Shown: piece after piece, positions 34,736-42,983 of the stretch
Layout: each line of letters opens with the position of its first letter
Position numbering within the stretch: the stretch's first letter is position 1
Made by a program: the position numbers and the translations under genes
The notes under the pieces: model-generated
The model's input: the letters and a program-made list of their open reading frames with translations, nothing else
What the model was told of the DNA's origin: nothing
The model's database searches: none
From: Actinokineospora baliensis
Lineage (GTDB): Bacteria; Actinomycetota; Actinomycetes; Mycobacteriales; Pseudonocardiaceae
Assembly: GCF_016907695.1 (NCBI RefSeq)
Contig: NZ_JAFBCK010000001.1
Coordinates: 7,490,001 to 7,554,000, forward strand
DNA: 64,000 nucleotides
Reading direction: 5' to 3'

Positions 34736-35695
34736 CTAGTTCGTGGCCGTGCGGGCCGTGCGGTCGGTGTTGAACGGCTTGGTGGTCACCGCGACCGGGG
34801 AGCACAGCTCGCCGCAGTTCATCTCGGTGAGCGCCTCGGCTGCCGTGTACGGCTTGCCGGTCTTCGGGTTGGTCTTCACCCGCAGGCCCATGTACTGGTC
34901 GAACTGGGCCGGCGTGATCGCGCGGACCTCGAAGTTCATCCCCGAGTGGTAGGTGCCGCACAGCTCGGCGCAGCGGCCGACGAACGAGCCGGTCTTGTCG
35001 ATCCGGTTCTGGAACGTCGAGTCCTGGTTGTTCTTCTCCGGGTGCGGGAACACGTCGCGCTTGAAGAGGAACTCGGGGACGAAGAACGCGTGGATCACGT
35101 CGCGCGACTTGAGGTTGTACTGGATGGTGCGCTCGGTGGGCAGCACCAGCAGCGGGATCTCCACCGAGCTGCCGATGGTGCGCACCGTCGTGTCACCCGG
35201 CGCGGCGGGCACGTCGAGGGCGCCCTTGGTGTTCTTGTAGTTCTTGTAGTCGAACTCCCAGTTCCACTGGAACGCGAGCACGTCGACGGTGACGTCCGGC
35301 TCGTCGGTCTCGGTCTGGATGTAGTTCTGGGTGGTGGCGGTGAAGTAGAACAGCACGACCACGATCACGACCGGGATGCCGGTGTAGATCCACTCCAGGA
35401 AGTGGTTGTACTGGAACTGCTTGGGCAGCGTCTCCCCGCGCTTGCGGTGGGCGACCACCGGCCACAGGATGAGCGCCCAGGTGATGACGCCGATGATCAG
35501 CGCGGCCACCACCGACCAGGTCCAGAACTCGCGCATCCGCTCTGCCTGCGGGGTGATGCCCTCGGGCCAGCCGAACCGCAGCACCTCGTCGGTGGAGCAG
35601 CCCGACGCACCGAGGACGACGAGCGCGACGAGACCGGCGACCTTGCTCAGCCTGCCGACCGGCGCACGGCCGCCTGTGGCCTGGGGTGTGCCCAC
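34736..35695 (-). CDS. ctaC: Cytochrome c oxidase subunit II (lipoprotein)
   Basis: Receives electrons at the CuA centre of aa3 oxidase. The 319-residue precursor has a lipoprotein signal (VAGLVALVVLGASGC), two transmembrane helices (WSVVAALIIGVITWALILWPVV; WIYTGIPVVIVVVLFYFTA) and a cupredoxin domain with the CuA ligands in CAELCGTYHSGM and an upstream His (DVIHAFFVPEF). An actinobacterial C-terminal extension follows. GTG 35695 is the start. It is the first gene of ctaC-ctaF and diverges from asnB. Confidence 0.96.
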   Translation of the reverse strand: MGTPQATGGRAPVGRLSKVAGLVALVVLGASGCSTDEVLRFGWPEGITPQAERMREFWTWSVVAALIIGVITWALILWPVVAHRKRGETLPKQFQYNHFLEWIYTGIPVVIVVVLFYFTATTQNYIQTETDEPDVTVDVLAFQWNWEFDYKNYKNTKGALDVPAAPGDTTVRTIGSSVEIPLLVLPTERTIQYNLKSRDVIHAFFVPEFLFKRDVFPHPEKNNQDSTFQNRIDKTGSFVGRCAELCGTYHSGMNFEVRAITPAQFDQYMGLRVKTNPKTGKPYTAAEALTEMNCGELCSPVAVTTKPFNTDRTARTATN

Positions 35696-35970
35696 TGCGC
35701 GACTCCTCCTCGAAGCGGTGAATCCACGATCCCCGCGCGGGCGGCGAACCCGGTGCTGGACAGCGCGGATCGTCGCTCGTGGGGAGCACTGCGGAGCCTA
35801 GCCCAGCGACGTGGGCCACACCCCCCGAGGGGTGATCGGAGCCGGGTCGCACCGGGCGGTGACGCTGCGCGCAGGGGTCGGCCTGGTCCCCGCCGGGCAA
35901 CCCCGCCCGGCATACTTGCGTCTTCCCCGCCAGATACACCCCGGCTCGACACGAGAGGTGCGCGAGAAGC
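35696..35970. promoter_or_regulatory. Divergent promoter region of ctaC and asnB
   Basis: A 275-bp gap that must hold both promoters. A gccgggc-(n6)-gcccggc hairpin lies near 35896-35915. A gatacacc block about 40 nt before asnB and catact near 35911 are possible -10 elements. No operator or riboswitch motif that I can name is present. Confidence 0.35.
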
Positions 35971-37899
35971 GTGTGCGGTCTGCTTGGCCTGGTCTGCCCT
36001 TCGGAGATGGACGCCGCCGCGGCGCGGTCGGCGGTGGGGGCGGCGATGCGCTGCCAGCGCCACCGCGGCCCGGATGAGAGTGGCACGTGGACCGGCGGTG
36101 AGGTCGTCTTCGGCTTCAACCGGCTGTCCATGATCGACATCGAGCACTCCCACCAGCCGCTGCCGTGGGGGCCGCCGGAGTCGCCGCAGCGGTACACGCT
36201 GCTGTTCAACGGCGAGATCTACAACTACCTGGAGCTGCGGGCCGAACTGGCCGAGCGGCACGGCGCCCGGTTCGTCACCGATGGTGACGGCGAGACGATC
36301 GTGGCGGCCTACCACTACTGGGGCGAGGCGGCCGTCACCCGGCTGCGGGGCATGTTCGCGTTCCTGATCTGGGACTCGCAGAAGCAGACCCTGTTCGGCG
36401 CCCGCGACCCGTTCGGCATCAAGCCGCTGTTCTACGCCAGCGGCCCCGGCGGGGTGGCGTTCTCGAGCGAGAAGAAGTCGGTCCTGGAGCTCGCGCCGCT
36501 GATCGGCGCGCGGCTGGAGCTCGACCGCCGCTCGCTGCAGCACTACCTGACGCTGCAGTACGTCCCGGAGCCCGCCAGCCTGCACTCGGCGGTTCACCGG
36601 ATCGAGTCGGGTACCTGCTTCACCCTGGTCCCCGGCGAGGAGCCGGTCACCAAGCGCTACTGGCAGCCGAGGTTCTCGCCGACCCCGGTGCGCGGCCCGG
36701 CCGACGCCGAGGCGCTCTACCAGCGGATCGCCGACGTGATGGCCGACTCGGTCCGGATGCACATGCGCGCCGACGTCACCGTCGGCTCGTTCCTCTCCGG
36801 CGGCATCGACTCGACCGCGATCGCCGCGCTGGCCCGCGAGCACAACCCGGACCTGGTGACCTTCACCACCGGCTTCGAGCGCCAGGGCTACTCCGAAGTG
36901 GACGTCGCCGCGGAGTCGGCCGCCGCGATCGGGGTCAAGCACGTGGTCCGCACGGTGTCGCCGCAGGAGATGATGGACGCCCTGCCGCTGATCGTCTGGT
37001 ACCTCGACGACCCGGTGGCCGACCCGGCGCTGGTGCCGCTGTGGTTCATCGCCCGCGAGGCCCGCAAGCACGTGAAGGTCGTGCTCTCCGGCGAGGGCGC
37101 CGACGAGCTGTTCGGCGGGTACACGATCTACCGCGAGCCGCTGTCGCTGGCGCCGTTCGAGCGGGTGCCGGGTTCCCTGCGCAAGTTCATGGGCCGGGTC
37201 TCCGCGAAGATCCCCGAGGGCACCCGCGGCAAGGACCTCCTGCGCCGAGGTTCCCTGTCCCTGGAGGACCGCTACTACGGCAACGCCCGAATCTTCCGCG
37301 ACGACCAACTGCGCGGCGTCCTGCGCACGTTCGACCCGGGCACCAGCCACCGCGACATCACCGCCCCGCACTACCGCGAGTCGGTGTCCTGGGACCCGGT
37401 GACCCGGATGCAGCACGTGGACCTGTTCACCTGGCTGCGCGGCGACATCCTGGTCAAGGCGGACAAGATGACCATGGCGAACTCGCTGGAGCTGCGGGTG
37501 CCGTTCCTGGACCCGGAGGTCTTCCGCGTGGCGGCCGAGGTGCCGCTGGAGCAGAAGATCACCAAGGAGACCACCAAGTTCGCCCTCCGCCAGGCCCTCC
37601 GCAAGGTCGTCCCGGCGCACGTGCTCAACCGCCGCAAGCTCGGCTTCCCGGTGCCCATCCGACTCTGGCTCAAAGACGAGATGTACGACTGGGCCCGAGA
37701 CATCGTGATGGCGTCCCAAACCGACGCCCTCATCGACAAGAACGCGGTCATGCGGCTGCTGGAGGAGCACCGGGCGGGCACCCTCGACCACAGTCGGCGG
37801 ATCTGGGCCCTCCTCGTCTTCATGCTCTGGCACGGCATCTTCATCGAACGCCGGATCACCCCGGTCATCCCGGAACCGCACTACCCGGTCAAGATCTGA
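35971..37899 (+). CDS. asnB: Asparagine synthase, glutamine-hydrolysing
   Basis: Makes amide products from glutamine; in actinobacteria this AsnB/LtsA type is also linked to amidation of the cell-wall peptide. The 642-residue protein begins with Cys2 (MCGLLGLVC), the N-terminal nucleophile, followed by the class II amidotransferase domain (RHRGPDESGTW, LLFNGEIYNYLELR). The synthetase domain has the PP-loop VGSFLSGGIDSTAIA and SGEGADELFGGY. GTG 35971. Its place beside ctaC equals Rv2201 in mycobacteria. A perfect 15-bp hairpin closes it. Confidence 0.96.
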   Translation: MCGLLGLVCPSEMDAAAARSAVGAAMRCQRHRGPDESGTWTGGEVVFGFNRLSMIDIEHSHQPLPWGPPESPQRYTLLFNGEIYNYLELRAELAERHGARFVTDGDGETIVAAYHYWGEAAVTRLRGMFAFLIWDSQKQTLFGARDPFGIKPLFYASGPGGVAFSSEKKSVLELAPLIGARLELDRRSLQHYLTLQYVPEPASLHSAVHRIESGTCFTLVPGEEPVTKRYWQPRFSPTPVRGPADAEALYQRIADVMADSVRMHMRADVTVGSFLSGGIDSTAIAALAREHNPDLVTFTTGFERQGYSEVDVAAESAAAIGVKHVVRTVSPQEMMDALPLIVWYLDDPVADPALVPLWFIAREARKHVKVVLSGEGADELFGGYTIYREPLSLAPFERVPGSLRKFMGRVSAKIPEGTRGKDLLRRGSLSLEDRYYGNARIFRDDQLRGVLRTFDPGTSHRDITAPHYRESVSWDPVTRMQHVDLFTWLRGDILVKADKMTMANSLELRVPFLDPEVFRVAAEVPLEQKITKETTKFALRQALRKVVPAHVLNRRKLGFPVPIRLWLKDEMYDWARDIVMASQTDALIDKNAVMRLLEEHRAGTLDHSRRIWALLVFMLWHGIFIERRITPVIPEPHYPVKI

Positions 37900-37910
37900 G
37901 GCCGTGCCCA

Positions 37911-37942
37911 GAGGCCGCCTTCCCCACGGGGAAGGCGGCCTC
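37911..37942 (+). terminator. Terminator of asnB
   Basis: A perfect 15-bp stem, 37911-37925 (gaggccgccttcccc) with 37928-37942, immediately after the asnB stop; a short T-containing tail (tcttg) follows. Confidence 0.88.
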
Positions 37943-37960
37943 TTGCGCAGCATCGGACCG

Positions 37961-38080
37961 CTACGAGGCGTCTCGCGAGGCGTGGGTGATCTTGGACCAG
38001 TCGGCGACCAGGACGATGGTTTCGCGGGAGTCGGCGGTGCCGTCGGTGCGGCGTTCCAGGAGGGTGAAGCCCGCGGCGAC
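37961..38080 (-). repeat. Displaced identical copy of the NACHT gene 3' end (100 bp)
   Basis: Positions 37981-38080 are identical, base for base, to 38934-39033, the last codons of the NACHT gene. The copy keeps the frame (VAAGFTLLERRTDG...ADWSKITH) but continues into a different tail (ASRDAS, stop at 37961), where the gene itself ends DAG. The two copies are 953 bp apart in direct orientation and flank a fragment plus the DUF6461 gene. This looks like displacement of an old 3' end by an incoming cassette. Perfect identity implies a recent event or ongoing gene conversion. Confidence 0.9.
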
Positions 38081-38094
38081 GGGGAGACCCAGGC

Positions 38095-38372
38095 GAGGCA
38101 GTGCACTGCCCGGATCACGCTGACCACCCGCCAGTGCGGCGACCTCAATGTGATCTTCATCGATGCCGCGCGGATGCCGTTCATCTCGCGCAACATCAAG
38201 CTCGCCTCGGGCGAGGGCAAGCCCGCGATCCTGCCAAGGGGGCACGATCAGTGCCGCTTACCAGCACTTGCCGATCAACGAGGGAGACGCCTACCTGGTG
38301 GTGATCGCCAATCCGGCCAGGATCGCCACAGGGCCGTGGGCGGGGCAGGAGGTTCGGGTGGTTCAGTGCTAG
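38095..38372 (+). pseudogene. Broken C-terminal fragment, nuclease-toxin-like
   Basis: Two frames joined by a one-base slip at a G run (38238-38242) give LNVIFIDAARMPFISRNIKL, ASGEGKPAILPRG, then TISAAYQHLPINEGDAYLVV and a short tail to the stop at 38372. The pieces resemble the two ends of NucA/NucB-type deoxyribonuclease tips with the catalytic middle (NR..CDEYPFA) missing. That assignment is tentative. There is no start codon or delivery domain; the 5' side runs into the duplicated NACHT end. Its stop overlaps the DUF6461 start (gtgctag), as in toxin-immunity pairs. It is certainly not an intact gene. Confidence 0.45.
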
Positions 38373-38926
38373 GCCTTGAGCGGGTGCGCCGATACCGGTG
38401 GGCCGACGAGGATGCTGATCTGGCGTGGACCGTGGCTGTCACCAGTGGGCGGTCGGTCGGCCAGGTTGTGCGGGCCTATGGGGGCGACACACTGGTGGGG
38501 CGGCTGTCGTTCGCTGAGGCGGCGGTGGGGCCGGGCGAACTGGGGGCGGTGTCTCTCCTGCGGGTGCAGGAAGTCGGCGAGCACGTCGTGGTTGTGGAGA
38601 ACAACGGTTGGCGGGGCAAAGCGGCCGGGGTCGCTGAACGGGCCTCAGCGGGGAACGGCACCTTCCTCAGCGTCTTCTGGAACCTGAACGCGAACTACAA
38701 GGTCACCCAAGCCGCCGATGGGCAGCTGACGGCCTCGTTCGACCCGTTGACGGTCCAACACCCCGCACCTCCCGGGGAGGTCTACCCCCCTTGGATCACC
38801 GACGTCGTGTTCACCGACGGTGCTCTGCACGCCGAGCTGCTCGCGGTGCTCGAACACGAGACCGGTCTGGCGTTCGACCCGGCGTGGCTGGACACAGCGT
38901 GGCCGACCTACCGGGCGCTCGCCTAG
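38366..38926 (+). CDS. DUF6461 family protein, possible orphan immunity protein
   Basis: A 186-residue cytoplasmic protein with the DUF6461 pattern: YRWADEDADLAWTVAVTSG, VVVVENNGWRGKAAG, GNGTFLSVFWNLNANYKVTQAADGQLTASFDP, and a C-terminal helical part. DUF6461 genes commonly lie next to polymorphic-toxin and other conflict genes and may act in protection; the function is unproved. GTG 38366 overlaps the stop of the broken toxin-like fragment. Its stop shares the ctag palindrome with the NACHT stop, so the two convergent genes overlap by two to four bases. It is enclosed by the 100-bp direct repeats. Confidence 0.75.
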   Translation: MLGLERVRRYRWADEDADLAWTVAVTSGRSVGQVVRAYGGDTLVGRLSFAEAAVGPGELGAVSLLRVQEVGEHVVVVENNGWRGKAAGVAERASAGNGTFLSVFWNLNANYKVTQAADGQLTASFDPLTVQHPAPPGEVYPPWITDVVFTDGALHAELLAVLEHETGLAFDPAWLDTAWPTYRALA

Positions 38927-41805
38927 CCCGCGTCGTGGGTGATCTTGGACCAGTCGGCGACCAGGACGATGGTTTCGCGGGAGTCGGCGGTGCCGTCGGT
39001 GCGGCGTTCCAGGAGGGTGAAGCCCGCGGCGACGTCGAGTAGGCGGAGGGCCAGGTCGTTGGTGTCGGACTTGGTGAAGGTGGAGAGGCCGAAGCACACC
39101 AGGCGGGCCAGTCTGGCTTCCTTGGGACCGACCGCCGGGTTCTCCGCTTCGACCAAGGGGCGCAGCGAGGCCAGCAGGGTGATGGCGCGGAGGGGCCAGG
39201 GCTCGGTTCGGAACGCCTTGGCCAGTCGGGTGAGGACGGCACGCAGCAGGCCGGCGAGTGCTTCCGGCGGAGCGTCCCACTCCTCCCAGGCGGCGAGTTC
39301 GGACTCGTCCGCCAGCGCGTCGATGAACTTGCGGACAGGGGCGGGTTTGAGCGCGCTGCTGAACGTGAGCAGCGCGGTGACGAACGGCCTACCTATGTGC
39401 GCTTCATCCCAGGAGCTAGCCGAGAGCAGCGGTCCCGCCTGCGGCACCTTGCCGAAGGTTTCCTTGGCGATCTCAGCCAAGTCGGTGCCCCACTGCCTGT
39501 TTTCTTCCAACGCCTTGACGACGCGCTCCAGCCGTCCGATCAGCGGGACCAGCACCCGGTCGTCACCCGCGCTGCGCGCGATGCGCAGAGCCGCCCCGAG
39601 CACCTCGCTCAACTCGGCGAGAGCGTCCTTCGACAGCTGCGGCCCGGAAGTCACGTGCACGCGGTACGCGTAGAGGACGAGGAGCAGAAACACAGTCGGC
39701 AGGTGTTGGAGGTCGTGGCGCAGGGCGCTGAACAGGTCGACACGCGTGACCAGGTGCGGTTTCCCGTGCCGCGCCCACACGCCCACGGCCTCGTCCTTGA
39801 CCCACACGAGGCAGTCGTCGAGGTCCGAGGTTGCCTGGTTGTCGAGTTCGACCCGCCGAGGCAGCCGGTACGCCTGGTCGCTGTCGAGCAGGTCGTTGAA
39901 CCAGCGGCAGAACTGCTCGGCCCGCGCCCCGGACATGCCCCCGCACGCGCCAACCGCATCGCCCTCCCCGGTGCGCCCCTGCTCCAGTTCGAAGACGCGG
40001 TAGATGTCGGCGGGCACCGGGCGCGGGGCGATCCGGACGCCGCGGCGCGGGTGGGCCCAGGACATCGTGTACCGGTGCGCCAGGATCGTCGCCGTGGTGC
40101 GGCGTTGGTGGGCGCTCGCCTGGTCGAAGCGCTCGATGGTCAGCAGCGCCGCCAGTTCGTCGCGCACGTCGGGTTCCAGTTCGAGGATGTCGCGCTGCTC
40201 CAAGCACTTCAACGCCAACGACAGCGCGTTCGCCGACCCGGACGCCAGGCATGCCCGGATGACGTCGTCGGCCGCGGCCATGGTGGTGTACAGGAGGATC
40301 GTCTCCTCCCAGTACGCGTCGTCGACCTGGTAGACGAGTTCGTCGCCCAAGGCGTTCTCGTTGATGTAGCGGGCGGCGAGGTATTCCTGGAAAGTCTTGT
40401 GCGCGAAGGTGTAGAGGCCTTCTTCGCGTTCGATCAGCAGGCCGTTGGACGACACATCGGTGACGACGTCCTCGGCGGTGAGCGAGGTGGACAGCTTGCG
40501 CAGCGTGGCGTTGAACTCCTCGAGCACGGCGGCGCGCTTGAACTCGCCGACCCCGGCTTTCATCATGCGGTAGGCCAAGCCGCGCAGCATCTGCTCTTTC
40601 TTGTCGCCGCTCAACCCGGTGGGCAGGTTCTTGGCCTCTTGCCTGCGCCACAACATGACCTGGCAGATCTCGCTGTACAGGTTGGTGCGGCTGCCGGGCA
40701 GCGCCCCGCGGTACTTGTGCACGTTGGCGATCATCGTGAGCAGCAGCGGGTTGGCGGTGAAGTCGGCGAGACCGGGCGCGGAGTCGAGTTTGCTCAACAG
40801 GTCGTCGGCGGCGGCCTTGGCGCGCTGGCGGACCCCTTCGTCGTTCGAGCTCACCCGTTCCATGGCCAGGTACCACCGGTTCACGAACCGCCGGACCTGC
40901 GCCTGGGTGAACCGGCGGGTCTGCAGTTGCTGGGCGCCGTGGATGGGCGCGTCCAGGATCCCCTCGCGCCGGGAGGTGATCACGAAGTCGTTGTGCGGGT
41001 ACTGGGTGGTCTGCCGCTCCACCCAGGCCGCCACCAGCCGCCGGTTGCGCTGCCCGGCCACCTCGTCGAGCCCGTCGAGCAGCACCACGCAGTGCCCGTC
41101 GGCGAGCTGGTCGCCGAACCACCCGATCGGTTCGCTGGCCGCCAGCCGCCCGAGGGACTCGCGGACCAGCACGGGTAACAGGATCGTCTTGTCCTCGGCG
41201 ATCGCGTCGACGTGGTCGCGCAGGTACAGCAGGATCGGGACGGAGCGGCGGCGGCCCTTCGGCTGCTGGCAGATGGACCGCGCGGTGTGCCGGAGCAATG
41301 TCGTCTTGCCACTACCGGGAACCCCGACCACGGCGAGCACCGCGGGCACCGGCTGGTCGAGGAAGTGCGCCAGGTCGCGCCGCTCCATCGGGTCCTTCAG
41401 GCCGCCGGGCAGCATCCCCGCGTCCGCTTGGTGCGGCGCCATCGATGCGATGCTGACGTCGACGTACACGTCGTCGAGGTCCGGGTTGACCTCGCCGATG
41501 GTGGCCAGCCCCTTCTGGTCGATGTAGCGCAGGGAGCTGGCCAGGTGGTCGCGGTACTTGCGGGGGAACTGGCTCACGACCCGGTCCAGCACCCGGTTGG
41601 CGTTGTCCACCAGCTGGACCTTGCGCCGCTTCCACACCTCCACCACAACCTGCGTCGCCCCGGCCACCACAGCCCCCGTGACCAGCGCAACCACCGCCTG
41701 CCACTGTGCGACGAGGGTGGTCAACACCACCGCCGCCACCCCGACCACCAGCGCGACCGGAATCCGCACCCTTGCCCCGTTCGCCGTACGGCCAGTGCGC
41801 GCCAA
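38923..41805 (-). CDS. Membrane-anchored NACHT-domain NTPase (STAND), putative defence protein
   Basis: A 960-residue STAND NTPase. Residues 13-57 form two membrane helices (VALVVGVAAVVLTTLVAQW; AVVALVTGAVVAGATQVVVEV). The NACHT domain follows: Walker A GVPGSGKTT (161-169), Walker B VLLDGLDEVA (241-250), sensor FVITSRREG, then the helical FTANPLLLTM segment and FAHKTFQEYLAARY. Around 600-660, EQFCRWFNDLLDS..YRLPRRVEL resembles a degenerate sulfatase-modifying/FGE-like domain; the rest is helical repeat. NACHT proteins of this form act as anti-phage sensors in bacteria. The frame opens with TTG 41805; GTG 41769 (VRIPVALV) may be the real start. Its last 100 bp are duplicated at 37981. Confidence 0.87.
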   Translation of the reverse strand: MARTGRTANGARVRIPVALVVGVAAVVLTTLVAQWQAVVALVTGAVVAGATQVVVEVWKRRKVQLVDNANRVLDRVVSQFPRKYRDHLASSLRYIDQKGLATIGEVNPDLDDVYVDVSIASMAPHQADAGMLPGGLKDPMERRDLAHFLDQPVPAVLAVVGVPGSGKTTLLRHTARSICQQPKGRRRSVPILLYLRDHVDAIAEDKTILLPVLVRESLGRLAASEPIGWFGDQLADGHCVVLLDGLDEVAGQRNRRLVAAWVERQTTQYPHNDFVITSRREGILDAPIHGAQQLQTRRFTQAQVRRFVNRWYLAMERVSSNDEGVRQRAKAAADDLLSKLDSAPGLADFTANPLLLTMIANVHKYRGALPGSRTNLYSEICQVMLWRRQEAKNLPTGLSGDKKEQMLRGLAYRMMKAGVGEFKRAAVLEEFNATLRKLSTSLTAEDVVTDVSSNGLLIEREEGLYTFAHKTFQEYLAARYINENALGDELVYQVDDAYWEETILLYTTMAAADDVIRACLASGSANALSLALKCLEQRDILELEPDVRDELAALLTIERFDQASAHQRRTTATILAHRYTMSWAHPRRGVRIAPRPVPADIYRVFELEQGRTGEGDAVGACGGMSGARAEQFCRWFNDLLDSDQAYRLPRRVELDNQATSDLDDCLVWVKDEAVGVWARHGKPHLVTRVDLFSALRHDLQHLPTVFLLLVLYAYRVHVTSGPQLSKDALAELSEVLGAALRIARSAGDDRVLVPLIGRLERVVKALEENRQWGTDLAEIAKETFGKVPQAGPLLSASSWDEAHIGRPFVTALLTFSSALKPAPVRKFIDALADESELAAWEEWDAPPEALAGLLRAVLTRLAKAFRTEPWPLRAITLLASLRPLVEAENPAVGPKEARLARLVCFGLSTFTKSDTNDLALRLLDVAAGFTLLERRTDGTADSRETIVLVADWSKITHDAG

Positions 41806-41850
41806 CCTACCTGATCAAGCGCGCCCACCACCCCCGCGACGGACTCGGTT

Positions 41851-42300
41851 CTATTGCGACCCTGCGGACCACCGTGACTTCAACGGGGCGCCCGGACACC
41901 AGTCCACACAAGTCGGCCGCTCGCCCGAGTCGAGGTACTCGACCACAGCGGCCAACACCAGCTCGACCGGTACTTCCGCGCGGGGCCGGATGCTCGCGGG
42001 GTGCATCCCCGCACTGTGGTACTCCACCCAGTCGGCATTGGTCCCAACAGTGGGGACAAGCACCTCCCGGCTGTCGTGCCACTGCAAGAACCCAACGGCG
42101 TTACGCACCCCAAAAGCCAGCGTCGGCCCCTCCACCCCACCCTCAGGATCGGACCGGGTCTCACCCAGCTCCCACATCCACCCGATCTGAAGCCCACCCG
42201 CGTTGAGAGCGGCCACCGCACCCACCAGATCGATGTCGTCGGACAGCTCGTCCCGAGCGATGAAGCCCCGGTGGGTGATGGGCGTGGAGGTCTCAGTCAC
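41851..42300 (-). CDS. Imm1-family immunity protein
   Basis: A 149-residue cytoplasmic protein. It has the Imm1 pattern: TLAFGVRNAVGFLQWHDS, then VEYHSAGMHPASIRPRAEVPVELVLAAVVEYL, and the terminal RPTCVDWCP. Imm1 proteins neutralise deaminase or nuclease toxins of polymorphic toxin systems. No cognate toxin is adjacent, so this is an orphan immunity gene, or one serving against neighbours' toxins. GTG 42300 is the start (VTETSTPITHRGF). It is upstream of the NACHT gene on the same strand (45-bp gap) and may be co-transcribed. Confidence 0.75.
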   Translation of the reverse strand: MTETSTPITHRGFIARDELSDDIDLVGAVAALNAGGLQIGWMWELGETRSDPEGGVEGPTLAFGVRNAVGFLQWHDSREVLVPTVGTNADWVEYHSAGMHPASIRPRAEVPVELVLAAVVEYLDSGERPTCVDWCPGAPLKSRWSAGSQ

Positions 42301-42369
42301 CACGCCTTCCTGGCGTCGTGGCGATCTCGTCGAGCCGGGCCGCAGCGCCCAGGTGCTGGCGATCGCCAT

Positions 42370-42396
42370 GGCCGCCCGCCTTCGGGGCGGGCGGCC
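42370..42396 (-). terminator. Terminator after the DUF397 array
   Basis: An 11-bp GC stem (42370-42380 ggccgcccgcc with 42386-42396) closed by a ttcgg loop, a very stable tetraloop-type hairpin. It lies just beyond the last DUF397 gene and before the Imm1 start, separating the two units. Confidence 0.75.
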
Positions 42397-42402
42397 GGTG
42401 GA

Positions 42403-42591
42403 TCAGGAGGTCTGAAGGGCGGACAGGGCCTCGGCCCAGGTGGTGGCGGGCAGGACGATCAGGCCACCGGCGGGGCACTTCGAATCCCGAACAGCAACCA
42501 GGCCCGGACGAAACCCCACCTCGACGCACTGTCCACCGTTGGTGCTGCTGCGGCTGGACTTGCGGAACAGAACCGTCGACCAATCGGACAT
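42403..42591 (-). CDS. DUF397 protein, copy 4 of tandem array
   Basis: A 62-residue DUF397 protein (MSDWSTVLFRKSSRSSTNGG...VAVRDSKCPAGGLIVLPATTW). DUF397 proteins pair with XRE regulators of the WhiJ/Scr1 type and include BldB-like developmental factors; they are thought to bind the regulator. This copy is the most diverged at its C-terminus (AEALSALQTS). It is the last of four copies with a start-to-start period of 193-194 bp, all downstream of the XRE gene on one transcript. Confidence 0.85.
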   Translation of the reverse strand: MSDWSTVLFRKSSRSSTNGGQCVEVGFRPGLVAVRDSKCPAGGLIVLPATTWAEALSALQTS

Positions 42592-42596
42592 GGGGA

Positions 42597-42785
42597 TCAG
42601 CTCCTCGCGGCCGTGGCCAACAGACCAGCCCACGCGCTGGCGGACAGCACCACCAGGCCGCTGGCCGGACACTTCGAATCCCGAACAGCAACCAAGCCCG
42701 GACGAAACCCCACCTCCACACAGTTTCCGCCGTTGGTGCCGCTACGGCTGGACTTGCGGAACGGGACCGCAGACCAAACAGACAT
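42597..42785 (-). CDS. DUF397 protein, copy 3 of tandem array
   Basis: A 62-residue DUF397 protein (MSVWSAVPFRKSSRSGTNGG...RPGLVAVRDSKCPASGLVVL). It lies 5 bp downstream of copy 2 and 6 bp upstream of copy 4. The central block GFRPGLVAVRDSKCPA is identical in all four copies. Its Asn-Cys (GGNCVEV) is the usual DUF397 form, where the others have Gln or Glu. Confidence 0.85.
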   Translation of the reverse strand: MSVWSAVPFRKSSRSGTNGGNCVEVGFRPGLVAVRDSKCPASGLVVLSASAWAGLLATAARS

Positions 42786-42789
42786 GGGA

Positions 42790-42978
42790 TCAGCTCCTCA
42801 CGGTCGTAGCCAACAGACCAGCCCACGCGCTGGCAGGCAACACCACCAGGCCACCAGCAGGACACTTCGAATCCCGAACAGCAACCAAACCCGGACGGAA
42901 GCCCACCTCCACGCACTCTCCCCCGTTCACATCGCTACGGCTGGGCTTGCGAAACGGAACCGTCGACCAAGCGGACAT
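42790..42978 (-). CDS. DUF397 protein, copy 2 of tandem array
   Basis: A 62-residue DUF397 protein (MSAWSTVPFRKPSRSDVNGG...LVVLPASAWAGLLATTVRS). It starts 5 bp after copy 1's stop, in a DNA repeat of about 194 bp. The surrounding spacer (gatcagctcc before each start, the reverse of a ggagctgatc ribosome site) is also repeated, so each copy carries its own ribosome binding site. Confidence 0.85.
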   Translation of the reverse strand: MSAWSTVPFRKPSRSDVNGGECVEVGFRPGLVAVRDSKCPAGGLVVLPASAWAGLLATTVRS

Positions 42979-42983
42979 GGGGA

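Noticed and set aside
35647-38220. Very long open frame on the minus strand opposite asnB
   Set aside because: It is the antisense of a clear asparagine synthase and reads as Arg/Gly/Asp/Val strings typical of high-GC shadow frames.
37904-38365. Single long plus-strand gene from 37904 through DUF6461
   Set aside because: Its first part is antisense to the copied NACHT end; the DUF6461 pattern begins only after GTG 38366.
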